Source: Pseudomonas rhizophila (lineage in GTDB: Bacteria > Pseudomonadota > Gammaproteobacteria > Pseudomonadales > Pseudomonadaceae). Taken from it: a DNA stretch of 64,000 nucleotides. Of the stretch, positions 26,949 through 37,688 are shown piece by piece. Position 1 is the first letter of the stretch. Each line of letters begins with the position of its first letter. Under the pieces are notes generated by a model that was not told the DNA's origin, did no database searches, and was given only the letters and a program-made list of their open reading frames with translations. Made by a program: the position numbers and the translations under genes. Where the stretch lies: contig NZ_CP024081.1 of assembly GCF_003033885.1 (NCBI RefSeq), positions 5,763,178-5,827,177 of the forward strand, given 5' to 3'.

Positions 26949-28469
26949 CTAGCTGCGCATCAGCTCAATGGCGGCACTTTTCTTGTGACGGATCACCGTC
27001 ACCAGGTGCCAGGAGACAGACGCCGCTGCGAGGGCCAGGAAGACCGCCGAGATCGGCGTGGTGAGGAAACCACTGAAGTTGCCATCCGAGAGCATCAGAC
27101 CGCGCCGCAGGTTGGTTTCAGCCATAGGGCCGAGGATGAAGCCAATGATGAACGGCGCAATCGGCAGTCCACCTTTGACGAAGCCATAGCCCATCAGGCC
27201 GAACAGCAGCACCGCCCAGACGTCGAAGATGCGGCTGTTGAGGCCGAACGCACCGACTACGCAGAGCACCAGGATGATCGGCAACAGAATGTGCTTGGGC
27301 ACCGCCAGCAACTTGATGAAGATGCGCAGTCCGTAGAACTCCAGCACCAACATCAGCAACGAAGCCAGAATCAGCGCGGCAAAGATGGTGTAGACCAGCG
27401 ATCCCTGACTGATGAACAACAGCGGGCCAGGCTGGATGCCGTGAATCATGAAGCCGCCAAGCATCACCGCCGTGGTGGTGTCTCCGGGAATACCCAGGGT
27501 CAGAAGCGGGATCATCGCACCGCCAATACCGGCGTTGTTCGCGGTTTCACTGGCAACCACGCCCTCGATGGAGCCTTTACCGAATTCTTCCGGGTGCTTT
27601 GAGCGCTTTTTTGCCGCGATGTAGGAAACAATGTTCGAGGTACCAGCGCCGATGCCCGGCAGGATCCCGATGCCCAGGCCGATGAACGCCGAGCGGGTCG
27701 CGTTCGGCAATTGGCTGATGAACTCCTTTATGGAAAAACCAAACCCTTTCACGCCTTTCATGCTGATGTTCTGTGGCTTGGCACGGTGGCTTGAGCGGGC
27801 GCTCTCGGCGAATTTCAGCACTTCGGAGACCGCAAACATGCCGATCATGACGGTAAGCATGGCGAAGCCACCGTTAAGACTCGGCAGGTCGAACGTGAAA
27901 CGCCGAATGGCGTCGACCGGGGCGATCCCGACGGTTGAAAAGGCAAAGCCCAAGGCGCCGGCGAACAGCCCTTTGACCAGCGAACCGGTGGACAGTGTGG
28001 CAATCAGGGTCAGCGAAAAAACGGCAATGGAGAAATATTCATGGGGACCGAAACTCAAGGCCACGTCCGCCAGGATCGGGGCGATAAACATCAACGCCGC
28101 AATGCTGAAAATCGTGCCCAGGAACGAGAACACCACGCCAATGCCCAGGGCTTTGACGCCCTGGCCCTTTTTCATCATCGGCGAACCATCGAACGTCGTG
28201 GCGATGGAGGCCGGCGTACCCGGTATGTTGAGCAATATCGCTGAAATCAGCCCCCCCGAGGTGGCGCCGACAAACAGAGCAACCAGCAGTGACAGACCCG
28301 TGGCCGGGCCCATCGAATAGGTCAGCGGCAAGCACAGGGCGATGGCCATGGTGGCCGAAAGGCCGGGCACCGCACCAAAGACGATCCCCACTGCAACGCC
28401 GAGGGTGATCAGGACAAATACGTAGGGCGAGAATACGGCACCGAAGCCTTGTTGCAGGAGCTCAATCAT
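26949..28469 (-). CDS. tctA: tripartite tricarboxylate transporter, large membrane subunit TctA
   Basis: The 506-residue protein has about 12 membrane segments and the TctA signature near the N-terminus (GAVPGLSATMAIALCLPLTY, with the second conserved LNIPGTPASIATTFDGSPM). The repeat LGIGILPGIGAGTSNIVSY and ASETANNAGIGGAMIPLLTLGIPG are also typical. It uses an ion gradient to import a carboxylate delivered by TctC. The ATG at 28469 is placed 6 bp after AGGGG and was chosen over a GTG one codon earlier. It begins 9 bp after the tctB stop. Confidence 0.95.
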   Translation of the reverse strand: MIELLQQGFGAVFSPYVFVLITLGVAVGIVFGAVPGLSATMAIALCLPLTYSMGPATGLSLLVALFVGATSGGLISAILLNIPGTPASIATTFDGSPMMKKGQGVKALGIGVVFSFLGTIFSIAALMFIAPILADVALSFGPHEYFSIAVFSLTLIATLSTGSLVKGLFAGALGFAFSTVGIAPVDAIRRFTFDLPSLNGGFAMLTVMIGMFAVSEVLKFAESARSSHRAKPQNISMKGVKGFGFSIKEFISQLPNATRSAFIGLGIGILPGIGAGTSNIVSYIAAKKRSKHPEEFGKGSIEGVVASETANNAGIGGAMIPLLTLGIPGDTTTAVMLGGFMIHGIQPGPLLFISQGSLVYTIFAALILASLLMLVLEFYGLRIFIKLLAVPKHILLPIILVLCVVGAFGLNSRIFDVWAVLLFGLMGYGFVKGGLPIAPFIIGFILGPMAETNLRRGLMLSDGNFSGFLTTPISAVFLALAAASVSWHLVTVIRHKKSAAIELMRS

Positions 28470-28478
28470 CACCGTCCC

Positions 28479-28961
28479 CTAGAAATCCAATAGACCGGTG
28501 GGCAGCATCAAATCGAAGCCCTCACGGAAGATCACAAAAATCAACGCTGCTGAAACGACCGCGATCACGGCATAAAGCCCGTGCTTGACCTTCTGATCCG
28601 CGGGGGTCAACACGATGAATTGGGCGTAGAGGTAAAGCGTGGTCATGATCACGAAACCGACAACTTCCAGCAGCGCGGTGAAGAGCGTCACCAGGGCGAT
28701 GGATTTGATAACCGTCGGGTAATCGATCGATTCAGCGGCTTCGGCCGGCTCGACAGGCTCGGCACGTTGCTGGGGCAGTTTTCTCCAGGCCAGCAACTGC
28801 AACACGCCCAACAGGCACAGCGCGCCGGAAAGAATCCAGGGCACAAAAGCGGCGTCGACAAAACCGCGACGCGGCAGATTCGCGGTCAACAACATGTACG
28901 CCACACCAGCACCGAGCATCGCCAGGCCGGCGAACAATTCATTTCTTTTGTAGGTATCCAT
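28479..28961 (-). CDS. tctB: tripartite tricarboxylate transporter, small membrane subunit TctB
   Basis: The 160-residue protein has four predicted membrane segments (about residues 8-26, 38-55, 82-104 and 124-150), as in TctB. It pairs with TctA in the inner membrane. The ATG at 28961 (MDTYKRNELFAG) follows AGAGGA; an in-frame upstream codon at 29009 would add residues without membrane or motif support. The gene lies between tctC (stop 29042) and tctA. Confidence 0.9.
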   Translation of the reverse strand: MDTYKRNELFAGLAMLGAGVAYMLLTANLPRRGFVDAAFVPWILSGALCLLGVLQLLAWRKLPQQRAEPVEPAEAAESIDYPTVIKSIALVTLFTALLEVVGFVIMTTLYLYAQFIVLTPADQKVKHGLYAVIAVVSAALIFVIFREGFDLMLPTGLLDF

Positions 28962-29041
28962 ACAGGATCCTCTTTCACTTGAAGGGCCGAGCAAAGGGGC
29001 GCTGGCCAATTCGGTAAGCGCCCCATCCTGTTTCCCAGGAT

Positions 29042-30013
29042 TTACTTGGCTTTACGCATTTCGTCCTTGAACTGCATGAAGTCGTCACGGGTCTTGGTCA
29101 GCGTAGCAATGGCTTCTTCGGTGCCCTGGAAGCTGACAGGCTGCTTGAAGGACTTCTTGAGCTCTTCAGCGTATTCAGGTTCTTCGGTGATTTTCTTCAT
29201 GGTGTCAGCCATTTTCTTGACGATGGCCGGGTCTGTGCCTTTCGGGAAAGCGACGATGTAAGGCTTGTCCAGGACCAGGTCCACGCCTTGCTCCTTGAAC
29301 GTCTTGACGTCACCCAGCAGCGGGTTGCGCTCTGCGTTAGGCTGCCCCAGAGCGGTCATCTTGCCGCTGGCAATGTAGTCCTGAACCGAACCATAGCTGA
29401 TAGCACCCAGGTCAATGCGCTTGCCCAGCAAGGCCACCACTTTTTCCGAAACGGTGCCGCTGTCGACCATCTTCAGTTTGACGCCGGCGAGCTTCTCGAA
29501 CATCAAGCCTTGCAGGTGCGAGAAGTTACCCATCTCGGTGCCGTAGGTGATGGTGCCTGGCTTGGCCTTGGCCTGTGAAATCAACTGATCGAGGGTGTCG
29601 ATGCCCGAGCTTTTGGCAGAGACGAAAACAGCGCCTTTATCGACGCCCGCGATGCAGGAGACATCGAACGCATCGAAGCGATCTTCGGACAACCCTGCCA
29701 CTTCGTTAACGATCATCTGACCGGTGTGGGTGAACAGAATGGTGTTGCCATCTGGCGCCGCGCTCTTGACCGCGTCGGCAGCGATGGTGCCGCCCCCGCC
29801 GGCCATGTTGGTGACGACCATGGACTTGCCGGTCAGCTTGGTGAAGTACTTGGCCATCATCCGTGCGTTGAAGTCGGTATCGCCGCCGGCGTTGGCAATG
29901 ACCACCACCTGCACCGGACGTGTCGGCCAGTCGCTCGCATCAGCGGCAACGGCCGCTCCGGCGGTAAGGCTCAAGAAGGAAGCGACGAGAGAGGCGCATA
30001 GTGTTTTTCTCAT
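29042..30013 (-). CDS. tctC: tripartite tricarboxylate transporter, periplasmic solute-binding protein TctC
   Basis: The 323-residue protein has a Sec signal peptide (MRKTLCASLVASFLSLTAGAAVAA) and a Bug/TctC-family binding domain: WPTRPVQVVVIANAGGDTDFNARMMAKYFTK, VVTNMAGGGGTIAADAVKSA and later GTEMGNFSHLQGLMFEKLAGVKL. It captures a carboxylate and delivers it to TctAB. The ATG at 30013 has GGAG at a good distance; the frame extends to 30175 but without a signal peptide. AACAATAA overlaps the start codon, matching the Hfq/Crc motif AANAANAA. The gene is the first in the tctCBA-dehydrogenase unit. Confidence 0.94.
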   Translation of the reverse strand: MRKTLCASLVASFLSLTAGAAVAADASDWPTRPVQVVVIANAGGDTDFNARMMAKYFTKLTGKSMVVTNMAGGGGTIAADAVKSAAPDGNTILFTHTGQMIVNEVAGLSEDRFDAFDVSCIAGVDKGAVFVSAKSSGIDTLDQLISQAKAKPGTITYGTEMGNFSHLQGLMFEKLAGVKLKMVDSGTVSEKVVALLGKRIDLGAISYGSVQDYIASGKMTALGQPNAERNPLLGDVKTFKEQGVDLVLDKPYIVAFPKGTDPAIVKKMADTMKKITEEPEYAEELKKSFKQPVSFQGTEEAIATLTKTRDDFMQFKDEMRKAK

Positions 30014-30020
30014 TATTGTT
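30013..30020 (-). promoter_or_regulatory. candidate Hfq/Crc catabolite-activity motif at tctC start
   Basis: On the minus strand AACAATAA lies between the Shine-Dalgarno GGAG and the ATG, ending on the A of the start codon. It matches AANAANAA, the motif through which Hfq and Crc repress carbon-use mRNAs in Pseudomonas. Confidence 0.55.
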
Positions 30021-30585
30021 CTCCAGAGATGCTGCCGTAGAAGGTGTTGGTAGGGAGTTGGGTATGGGTGTCGCGAGGATGAATCGGGCGTATTGCCAAC
30101 CCGCGCGCAGTGGCAATGCCGTACTGGGGCGCAGCAGGAAGCGAACGATGCAAGGAATCTGGTTGAGTCGAACAAGTATGGCTGTCTGGAAAGCCATGGC
30201 CCGCTTGGCTGGGATGCATAAGCGAGAAGAGATGCGCCCTTCTACGGTTATGCAGAAAGGGCAGAGAGCGATGCTGATGAGCCGTCGGAGCGAATGGCAT
30301 AGCAGGGCCTGCGTCGATTTTATTATTTTATGTCATACGTTGTCGTACGACTTGACCGATTATCGTCACCTAAAATAATTTTTGTCAACGCGGATATTCG
30401 TTGAATCGGTGAGAGAGGGAAGACGTGGCCTCATGTTTACGCTCATGAGGAGAAATGCGGGGGGTGACGATCAGACGAGCGGCGATCAGCGGTGCCGCTC
30501 AGGAGCCGGGGGGTGGAGGGCAGCAACCGGTGACGCCAGGGTGCAGAGGAGACGAAACCACCTCCGCGACCCCGGCTGCCAAGGC
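30014..30585. promoter_or_regulatory. gap between tctC and glmS: tctC leader, operator candidate, glmS 3' flank
   Basis: This 572-bp gap has no convincing gene; the short open frames on both strands lack RBS and protein-like composition. It holds a perfect palindrome GTCGTACGAC at 30342-30351 beside a related GTCATACG (30332-30339), in an A/T-rich patch with TAAAAT on the minus strand at 30325-30330. That looks like the tctC promoter and operator, leaving a leader of about 300 nt. The right end is the attTn7 flank of glmS. No clear glmS terminator with a U-tract was seen. Confidence 0.5.
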
Positions 30586-30622
30586 TTACTCCACTGTCAC
30601 GGACTTGGCCAGGTTTCGTGGC
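30560..30622. other. attTn7 site (unoccupied)
   Basis: The last 12 codons of glmS (ending NLAKSVTVE) and the first about 25 bp after its stop correspond to the attTn7 site of other bacteria: TnsD binds the glmS 3' end and insertion falls about 25 bp past the stop, near 30561. No Tn7 end or tns gene is present, so the site is empty here. Confidence 0.7.
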
Positions 30623-32418
30623 TGGTCGACGTCAGTGCCCTTGAGTACGGCGACATAGTACGACAACAACTGCAGCGGGATCGTGTAGAGGATCGGCGAC
30701 AGGATGTCGTGGATGTGCGGCATGTGCACCACGTGAGTACCTTCACCATTGGTCATGCCGGCCTTCTCATCAGCAAAGACAATCAGCTGGCCGCCACGGG
30801 CGCGCACTTCCTGCAGGTTGGACTTGAGCTTTTCCAGCAGCTCGTTGTTCGGCGCCACGGTGACCACGGGCATATCGTTATCCACCAGGGCCAGCGGGCC
30901 GTGCTTGAGTTCACCGGCCGGATAGGCTTCAGCGTGGATATAGGAAATTTCCTTGAGCTTCAGGGCGCCTTCCATCGCCACCGGGAATTGCGCGCCACGT
31001 CCCAGGAACAGGGTGTGGTTCTTCTCGGCGAACAACTCGGCGATTTTTTCCACGGTGCTGTCCATCGCCAGGGCTTCGCCCAGACGGGTCGGCAGGCGGC
31101 GCAGTTCTTCCACCAATGTTGCCTCAACACCCTCGCCCAAGGTCCCGCGCACCTGTCCCAGAGACAGGGTCAGCAACAGCAGGCCCACCAACTGCGTGGT
31201 GAACGCCTTGGTCGACGCCACACCGATTTCACGGCCAGCCTGGGTCAGCAGGGTCAGGTCGGATTCGCGCACCAACGAGCTGATGCCCACATTGCAGATC
31301 GCCAGGCTGGCGAGGAAACCCAGCTCCTTGGCGTTACGCAGGGCGGCCAAGGTGTCGGCGGTTTCACCGGACTGGGAAATGGTCACGAACAGGGTGTCGG
31401 GTTGCACCACCACTTTGCGGTAACGGAATTCGCTGGCGACTTCGACCTGGCACGGAATACCGGCCAACTCTTCCAGCCAGTAACGAGCCACCATACCGGC
31501 GTGGTAGCTGGTGCCACAGGCAACGATCTGCACGTTGCGAACCTTGGCGAACAGCTCGGCGGCCTGTGGCCCGAACGCCTGGACCAGCACCTGGCTCTGG
31601 CTCATGCGGCCTTCCAGGGTGCGTTGCACCACGGCCGGTTGTTCGTGGATCTCCTTGAGCATGAAGTGCCGGAACTCGCCCTTGTCGGCGGCTTCGGCGC
31701 CGTCACGGTATTGAACGGTCTCGCGCTCCACGGCTTTGCCGTCGATGTCCCAGATCTGCACGCTGTCGCGGCGAATTTCGGCGATATCGCCCTCTTCCAG
31801 GTACATGAAGCGGTCAGTGACCTGACGCAGCGCCAACTGATCGGAAGCCAGGAAATTTTCCCCCAGGCCCAGACCGATCACCAACGGGCTGCCGCTGCGG
31901 GCAGCAACCAGTCGATCCGGCTGTTCGGCACTGATCACCGCCAAGCCATAGGCACCGTGGAGCTCCTTGACGGTGGCCTTGAGCGCCGCAGTCAGGTCCA
32001 TCAACTCCTTGAGCTTGTGATTGAGCAGGTGGGCAATGACTTCGGTGTCAGTGTCGGAGGTGAACACATAGCCGAGTGCCTTGAGTTGCTCACGTAGCGC
32101 TTCGTGATTCTCGATAATGCCGTTGTGCACAACCGCCAGGTTGTCGGAGAAATGCGGGTGGGCGTTACGCTCGCACGGCGCGCCGTGAGTGGCCCAGCGG
32201 GTGTGGGCGATGCCCAGGCGCCCCACCAGCGGCTCGGCGTCCAGCGCTTGCTCCAGCTCACTGACTTTGCCTGGGCGTCGCATGCGCTCAAGCTTCTCGT
32301 CGTTGGTAAACACCGCCACACCGGCACTGTCATAACCACGGTATTCGAGGCGCTTGAGGCCTTCGAGCAAGATTGCAGTGATGTTGCGCTCAGCAACGGC
32401 GCCGACAATTCCACACAT
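30586..32418 (-). CDS. glmS: glutamine--fructose-6-phosphate aminotransferase (isomerising)
   Basis: GlmS makes glucosamine-6-phosphate from fructose-6-phosphate and glutamine, the first step to UDP-GlcNAc. The 610-residue protein starts [10 protein letters not shown], where Cys2 is the glutaminase nucleophile. It has [11 protein letters not shown] and [10 protein letters not shown] in the glutaminase domain and two SIS domains ([65 protein letters not shown]). It ends [11 protein letters not shown]. The gene starts 1 bp after the glmR stop, so the two form an operon. No ribozyme-like leader is possible in that spacing. Confidence 0.97.
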   Translation of the reverse strand: MCGIVGAVAERNITAILLEGLKRLEYRGYDSAGVAVFTNDEKLERMRRPGKVSELEQALDAEPLVGRLGIAHTRWATHGAPCERNAHPHFSDNLAVVHNGIIENHEALREQLKALGYVFTSDTDTEVIAHLLNHKLKELMDLTAALKATVKELHGAYGLAVISAEQPDRLVAARSGSPLVIGLGLGENFLASDQLALRQVTDRFMYLEEGDIAEIRRDSVQIWDIDGKAVERETVQYRDGAEAADKGEFRHFMLKEIHEQPAVVQRTLEGRMSQSQVLVQAFGPQAAELFAKVRNVQIVACGTSYHAGMVARYWLEELAGIPCQVEVASEFRYRKVVVQPDTLFVTISQSGETADTLAALRNAKELGFLASLAICNVGISSLVRESDLTLLTQAGREIGVASTKAFTTQLVGLLLLTLSLGQVRGTLGEGVEATLVEELRRLPTRLGEALAMDSTVEKIAELFAEKNHTLFLGRGAQFPVAMEGALKLKEISYIHAEAYPAGELKHGPLALVDNDMPVVTVAPNNELLEKLKSNLQEVRARGGQLIVFADEKAGMTNGEGTHVVHMPHIHDILSPILYTIPLQLLSYYVAVLKGTDVDQPRNLAKSVTVE

Positions 32419-32419
32419 G

Positions 32420-33196
32420 CTATTTCTCCTGGCTGGCAGACGCGCAGATCACATTGATTCCACGGGCCTGAATCTGATCGCGGGCCTCCACGGGCAGGCG
32501 ATCATCGGTAATGAGGGTATGGACGCTGCTCCACGGCAGTTCCAGGTTGGGAATTTTTCGGCCGATCTTGTCGGCCTCCACCATCACGATCACTTCGCGG
32601 GCAACCTCAGCCATCACACGGCTCAGGCCCAACAGTTCGTTAAAGGTGGTGGTGCCTCGGACCAGATCGATGCCGTCGGCGCCGATAAACAACTGGTCGA
32701 AATCGTAGGAGCGCAGGACCTGCTCCGCGACTTGGCCCTGGAACGACTCGGAATGAGGATCCCAGGTACCGCCGGTCATCAACAGCACCGGTTCATGCTC
32801 CAGCTCGCTCAGGGCACTGGCGACATGCAGGGAATTGGTCATCACCACCAACCCCGGCTGCAGTCCGAGCTGAGGAATCATTGCCGCGGTGGTGCTGCCG
32901 CTGTCGATGATAATCCGCGCATGTTCGCGGACCCGCTTCACCGCGGCCCGGGCAATGGCTTGTTTGTATTTGGAGACGGCTTGCCCGTTATCGGCGACCA
33001 GTTCCTGCGGCATGGGGACCGCTCCACCGTAACGACGCAGCAGCAAACCATTGGTTTCCAACGCGGCGAGATCCTTGCGAATCGTAACTTCCGAGGTTTC
33101 GAAGCGCTTGGCCAACTCATCGACACTGACTTCGCCCTGCTCTTGAAGCAAGGCAAGGATGTTGTGGCGGCGCTGTGGTGTGTTGCGCTTGGACAT
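32420..33196 (-). CDS. glmR: DeoR-family transcriptional regulator of amino-sugar metabolism
   Basis: The 258-residue protein has an N-terminal DeoR helix-turn-helix ([39 protein letters not shown], about residues 9-47) followed by RYGGAV and a sugar-phosphate-binding domain ([30 protein letters not shown]). It sits directly upstream of glmS with a 1-bp gap and follows glmU, as does the regulator called GlmR in P. aeruginosa. It likely senses a phosphorylated amino sugar and controls glmS; the ligand is inferred. Confidence 0.9.
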   Translation of the reverse strand: MSKRNTPQRRHNILALLQEQGEVSVDELAKRFETSEVTIRKDLAALETNGLLLRRYGGAVPMPQELVADNGQAVSKYKQAIARAAVKRVREHARIIIDSGSTTAAMIPQLGLQPGLVVMTNSLHVASALSELEHEPVLLMTGGTWDPHSESFQGQVAEQVLRSYDFDQLFIGADGIDLVRGTTTFNELLGLSRVMAEVAREVIVMVEADKIGRKIPNLELPWSSVHTLITDDRLPVEARDQIQARGINVICASASQEK

Positions 33197-33300
33197 AAGG
33201 ATAAGTTTCGATTCGAAAGATAACGTAAGTAATCAAAACCTATTGGAAGCATGTCGTCAAGACAAGAGCAGAAAAATTCAGAAACTGGGTGAACATGAAC

Positions 33301-33397
33301 GCCATCGCGAGCAGGCTCGCTCCCACATTGATTGCAGCGTCCACGGGGCCCGTGTCAGCCGAGAATTCAGTGTGGGAGCGAGCCTGCTCGCGATGGC
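33301..33397. repeat. REPIN: two REP elements in inverted orientation
   Basis: The 27-bp arms 33301-33327 and 33371-33397 are exact reverse complements, each carrying GCGAGCAGGCTCGCTCCCACA or its complement, with 43 bp between. This is the doublet form (REPIN) of Pseudomonas REP sequences, which are mobilised in trans by RAYT transposases. It lies in the 223-bp gap between glmR and glmU. No RAYT gene is in the window. Confidence 0.85.
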
Positions 33398-33419
33398 GGC
33401 GACCGGAGTTGTGGATAAC

Positions 33420-34787
33420 TCAGGTTTTCTGGATTTTGACTGGGCGCTTCCAGCCATCGATGTTGCGCTGCCGCGCACGGGCCACAGCCAGTTGAGACTT
33501 ATCCACATCCTGATTGATGGTTGAACCTGCTGCGGTGTTTGATCCATCACCAATGGTCACCGGTGCAACCAGCGAATTATTGGAGCCGATGAACACGTCC
33601 TCACCAATAGTCGTCTGATACTTATTGGCGCCGTCGTAATTGCAGGTGATGGTACCGGCGCCAATGTTGGTGCGTGCACCGATTTCAGCGTCACCCAAAT
33701 AGGTCAGGTGACCGGCCTTGGCGCCTTCGCCCATGTGGGCATTCTTGAGCTCGACGAAGTTACCCACATGGGCGTGGGCTTCCAGCACGGTACCCGGACG
33801 CAGGCGAGCAAATGGGCCCGCGTCGCTGCCTTCGCCCATGACGGCGCCATCGAGGTGACTGTTGGCTTTGATCACCACGCCTTTTCGCAGGGTGCTGTCC
33901 TTGATCACACAGTTCGGGCCGATGACCACGTCGTCTTCGATGATGACCTTGCCTTCAAGGATAACGTTGATGTCGATGACCACATCGCGGCCGACGCTGA
34001 CTTCACCGCGCACATCGAAACGGGCCGGGTCGCGCAGGGTCACGCCCTGAGCCATCAGGCGGCGGGCGGCGCGCAATTGATAGTGACGCTCCAGTTCGGC
34101 CAGTTGCCGGCGATCGTTGGCGCCCTGCACTTCCATGGCATCCAGCGGCTGCTCAGTGGCGACCACCAGCCCGTCGCTGACCGCCATGGCAATCACGTCG
34201 GTCAGGTAGTACTCGCCCTGGGCATTGTTGTTCGACAAACGACTCATCCAGTCGCCCAGGCGTTCAGCCGGTACGGCAAGAATGCCGGTGTTGCCTTCGG
34301 TGATCGCGCGCTGGGCTTCGTTGGCGTCCTTTTGCTCGACAATCGCTGTCACCTGGCCGTCGGCGTTGCGCACAATGCGGCCGTAACCAGTGGGGTCATC
34401 CAGCTCGACGGTCAGCAGGCCCAATTGCTGTGGAGCAGCATGCTTGAGCAGGCGCTGCAAGGTATCGACTTCGATCAGCGGCACGTCGCCGTAGAGAATC
34501 AGTACCGTATCGGCAGTAATAAATGGCACCGCCTGGGCCACCGCGTGGCCGGTCCCCAGTTGTTTATCCTGCAGGACAAAATTAAGGTCATCCGCCGCCA
34601 AACGCTCACGCACAGCATCCGCCCCGTGGCCGATCACCACGTGAATGCGCTGTGGATCAAGTTGCCGGGCGCTGTGGATAACATGACCGAGCATGGAATT
34701 GCCGGCCACCGGGTGCAATACCTTGGGCAGCGCCGAACGCATGCGAGTGCCTTGACCCGCCGCGAGGATAACGATTTCGAGAGACAT
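33420..34787 (-). CDS. glmU: bifunctional UDP-GlcNAc pyrophosphorylase / GlcN-1-P acetyltransferase
   Basis: The 455-residue protein has the uridyltransferase domain with [23 protein letters not shown] (residues 7-29) and YGDVPLI, and a C-terminal left-handed beta-helix of hexapeptide repeats ([16 protein letters not shown] and so on) with the acetyltransferase segment [28 protein letters not shown]. It produces UDP-GlcNAc for peptidoglycan and LPS. The gene follows the ATP synthase operon, separated from atpC by a strong terminator, and has a DnaA-box sequence at 33499-33507 and another at 34673-34681 inside it. Confidence 0.97.
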   Translation of the reverse strand: MSLEIVILAAGQGTRMRSALPKVLHPVAGNSMLGHVIHSARQLDPQRIHVVIGHGADAVRERLAADDLNFVLQDKQLGTGHAVAQAVPFITADTVLILYGDVPLIEVDTLQRLLKHAAPQQLGLLTVELDDPTGYGRIVRNADGQVTAIVEQKDANEAQRAITEGNTGILAVPAERLGDWMSRLSNNNAQGEYYLTDVIAMAVSDGLVVATEQPLDAMEVQGANDRRQLAELERHYQLRAARRLMAQGVTLRDPARFDVRGEVSVGRDVVIDINVILEGKVIIEDDVVIGPNCVIKDSTLRKGVVIKANSHLDGAVMGEGSDAGPFARLRPGTVLEAHAHVGNFVELKNAHMGEGAKAGHLTYLGDAEIGARTNIGAGTITCNYDGANKYQTTIGEDVFIGSNNSLVAPVTIGDGSNTAAGSTINQDVDKSQLAVARARQRNIDGWKRPVKIQKT

Positions 34788-34848
34788 GACTGGCTACCAA
34801 TCCTGGGTGGTCAGCGGCTGCGACCAGATGATGAGTGTCGGAAAAAGA

Positions 34849-34876
34849 AAAAAGGGTAGCCGAGGCTACCCTTTTT
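34849..34876. terminator. Rho-independent terminator of the atp operon
   Basis: A 12-bp stem (AAAAAGGGTAGC at 34849-34860 and GCTACCCTTTTT at 34865-34876) with a CGAG loop lies 27 bp past atpC. On the minus strand it is followed by a T-rich tract, so it should stop atp transcription before glmU. The A/T ends make it bidirectional. Confidence 0.88.
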
Positions 34877-34902
34877 AATCAATCGCACAGAAAGCAGACG
34901 GC

Positions 34903-35328
34903 TTAACCGCCGAACTTCTTGCGGATCTGCTGGACGGTGCGCAGCTGAGCTGCGGCCTCGGCCAGACGTGCAGCAGCAGAGCCGTAATCGAACTCGGCGC
35001 CGCGCTCATGCAAGGCCTTCTCAGCAGCCTTGACGGCTTCCTGAGCGGAGGCTTCGTCCAGGTCGGCAGCACGTTGCACGGTGTCGGCAAGGACCTTGAC
35101 CATGTTCGGCTGAACCTCGAGGAAACCACCGGAGATGTAATACACCTCGGATTCCCCGCCCTGCTTGATCAAGCGGATCGGACCTGGTTTCAGATTAGTG
35201 ATCAGCGGTGCGTGACCCAGAGCGATACCAAGATCGCCCAGCTCACCATGCGCAACCACCATCTCGACCAGACCGGAGAAAATTTCCCCTTCCGCACTGA
35301 CGATATCGCAATGGACTGTCATAGCCAT
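34903..35328 (-). CDS. atpC: ATP synthase F1 epsilon subunit
   Basis: The 141-residue protein has the N-terminal beta-sandwich ([57 protein letters not shown]) and the C-terminal two-helix arm ([34 protein letters not shown]). It forms part of the central stalk and inhibits ATP hydrolysis. It is the last gene of the atp operon, 45 bp after atpD. Confidence 0.97.
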   Translation of the reverse strand: MAMTVHCDIVSAEGEIFSGLVEMVVAHGELGDLGIALGHAPLITNLKPGPIRLIKQGGESEVYYISGGFLEVQPNMVKVLADTVQRAADLDEASAQEAVKAAEKALHERGAEFDYGSAAARLAEAAAQLRTVQQIRKKFGG

Positions 35329-35373
35329 CTGATTGCCTCAACCTAAATTAGCGCCCGTTGCCGGGCGCCGGGA

Positions 35374-36777
<1,404 letters not shown>

Positions 36778-37638
36778 TTAAACCGCGGCAGCGCCGCCGA
36801 CGATTTCCGAGATCTCTTGGGTGATCGCAGCCTGACGCGCCTTGTTGTAGATCAGTTGCAAATCACTGATCAGATCACCGGCGTTGTCGGTAGCGTTCTT
36901 CATCGCGATCATCCGCGCCGCTTGTTCAGCTGCGTTGTTCTCGACCACCGCCTGGTAAACCTGCGATTCCACGTAGCGGACCATCAAGCCGTCAAGCAGC
37001 TCTTTGGCATCCGGTTCGTAGAGGTAGTCCCAGTGGTGCTTGAGTTCCTGTTCCGGGGTCGCCACCAGTGGAATCAACTGCTCCACGGTAGGCTGTTGCG
37101 TCATGGTGTTGATGAATTTGTTGGATACCACGGACAGGCGGTCAATACGGCCTTCCAGGTAAGCATCCAGCATCACCTTGACGCTGCCGATCAGATCATT
37201 GATCGACGGCTCTTCACCCAGGTGGCTGATAGCAGCGACGACGTTACCGCCGAAGTTGCGGAAAAAAGCCGCACCTTTGCTACCAATCACGCACAGATCG
37301 ATCTCGACGCCTTGTTCACGGTTTACAGCCATGTCCTTGACCAGGGCCTTGAACAGGTTGGTGTTCAAGCCACCGCACAGACCACGGTCACTGCTCACCA
37401 CAACGTAACCGACGCGCTTGATGGCGCGGTCGATCATGAACGGGTGGCGATATTCCGGGTTGGCGTTGGCCAGATGACCAATTACCTGGCGGATGCGCTC
37501 CGCGTAGGGACGGCTAGCAGCCATGCGCATTTGTGCCTTGCGCATTTTGCTGACCGCCACTTTTTCCATGGCGCTGGTAATCTTTTGCGTGCTTTTGATG
37601 CTCGCAATCTTACTGCGAATCTCTTTTGCGCCTGCCAT
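36778..37638 (-). CDS. atpG: ATP synthase F1 gamma subunit
   Basis: The 286-residue protein starts [36 protein letters not shown] and ends with the conserved long helix [41 protein letters not shown]. These helices form the coiled-coil rotor inside the alpha3beta3 ring. [13 protein letters not shown] is also typical. It lies between atpA and atpD. Confidence 0.98.
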   Translation of the reverse strand: MAGAKEIRSKIASIKSTQKITSAMEKVAVSKMRKAQMRMAASRPYAERIRQVIGHLANANPEYRHPFMIDRAIKRVGYVVVSSDRGLCGGLNTNLFKALVKDMAVNREQGVEIDLCVIGSKGAAFFRNFGGNVVAAISHLGEEPSINDLIGSVKVMLDAYLEGRIDRLSVVSNKFINTMTQQPTVEQLIPLVATPEQELKHHWDYLYEPDAKELLDGLMVRYVESQVYQAVVENNAAEQAARMIAMKNATDNAGDLISDLQLIYNKARQAAITQEISEIVGGAAAV

Positions 37639-37688
37639 GTAACACCTATCAGGTTAGCAAGCGGGAGCCTTGCGACTCCCGCTGCGGC

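Noticed and set aside
30001..30378. 125-codon open frame in the tctC-glmS gap
   Set aside because: Met/Arg/Ser-rich with no motif and overlapping the tctC start; the gap looks regulatory.
32419..32419. glmS ribozyme or riboswitch
   Set aside because: glmS starts 1 bp after glmR, leaving no leader; control is more likely through GlmR.
33301..33397. CRISPR repeat or insertion-sequence ends
   Set aside because: There are only two inverted copies with 43 bp between them and no cas or transposase gene; the REPIN explanation fits.
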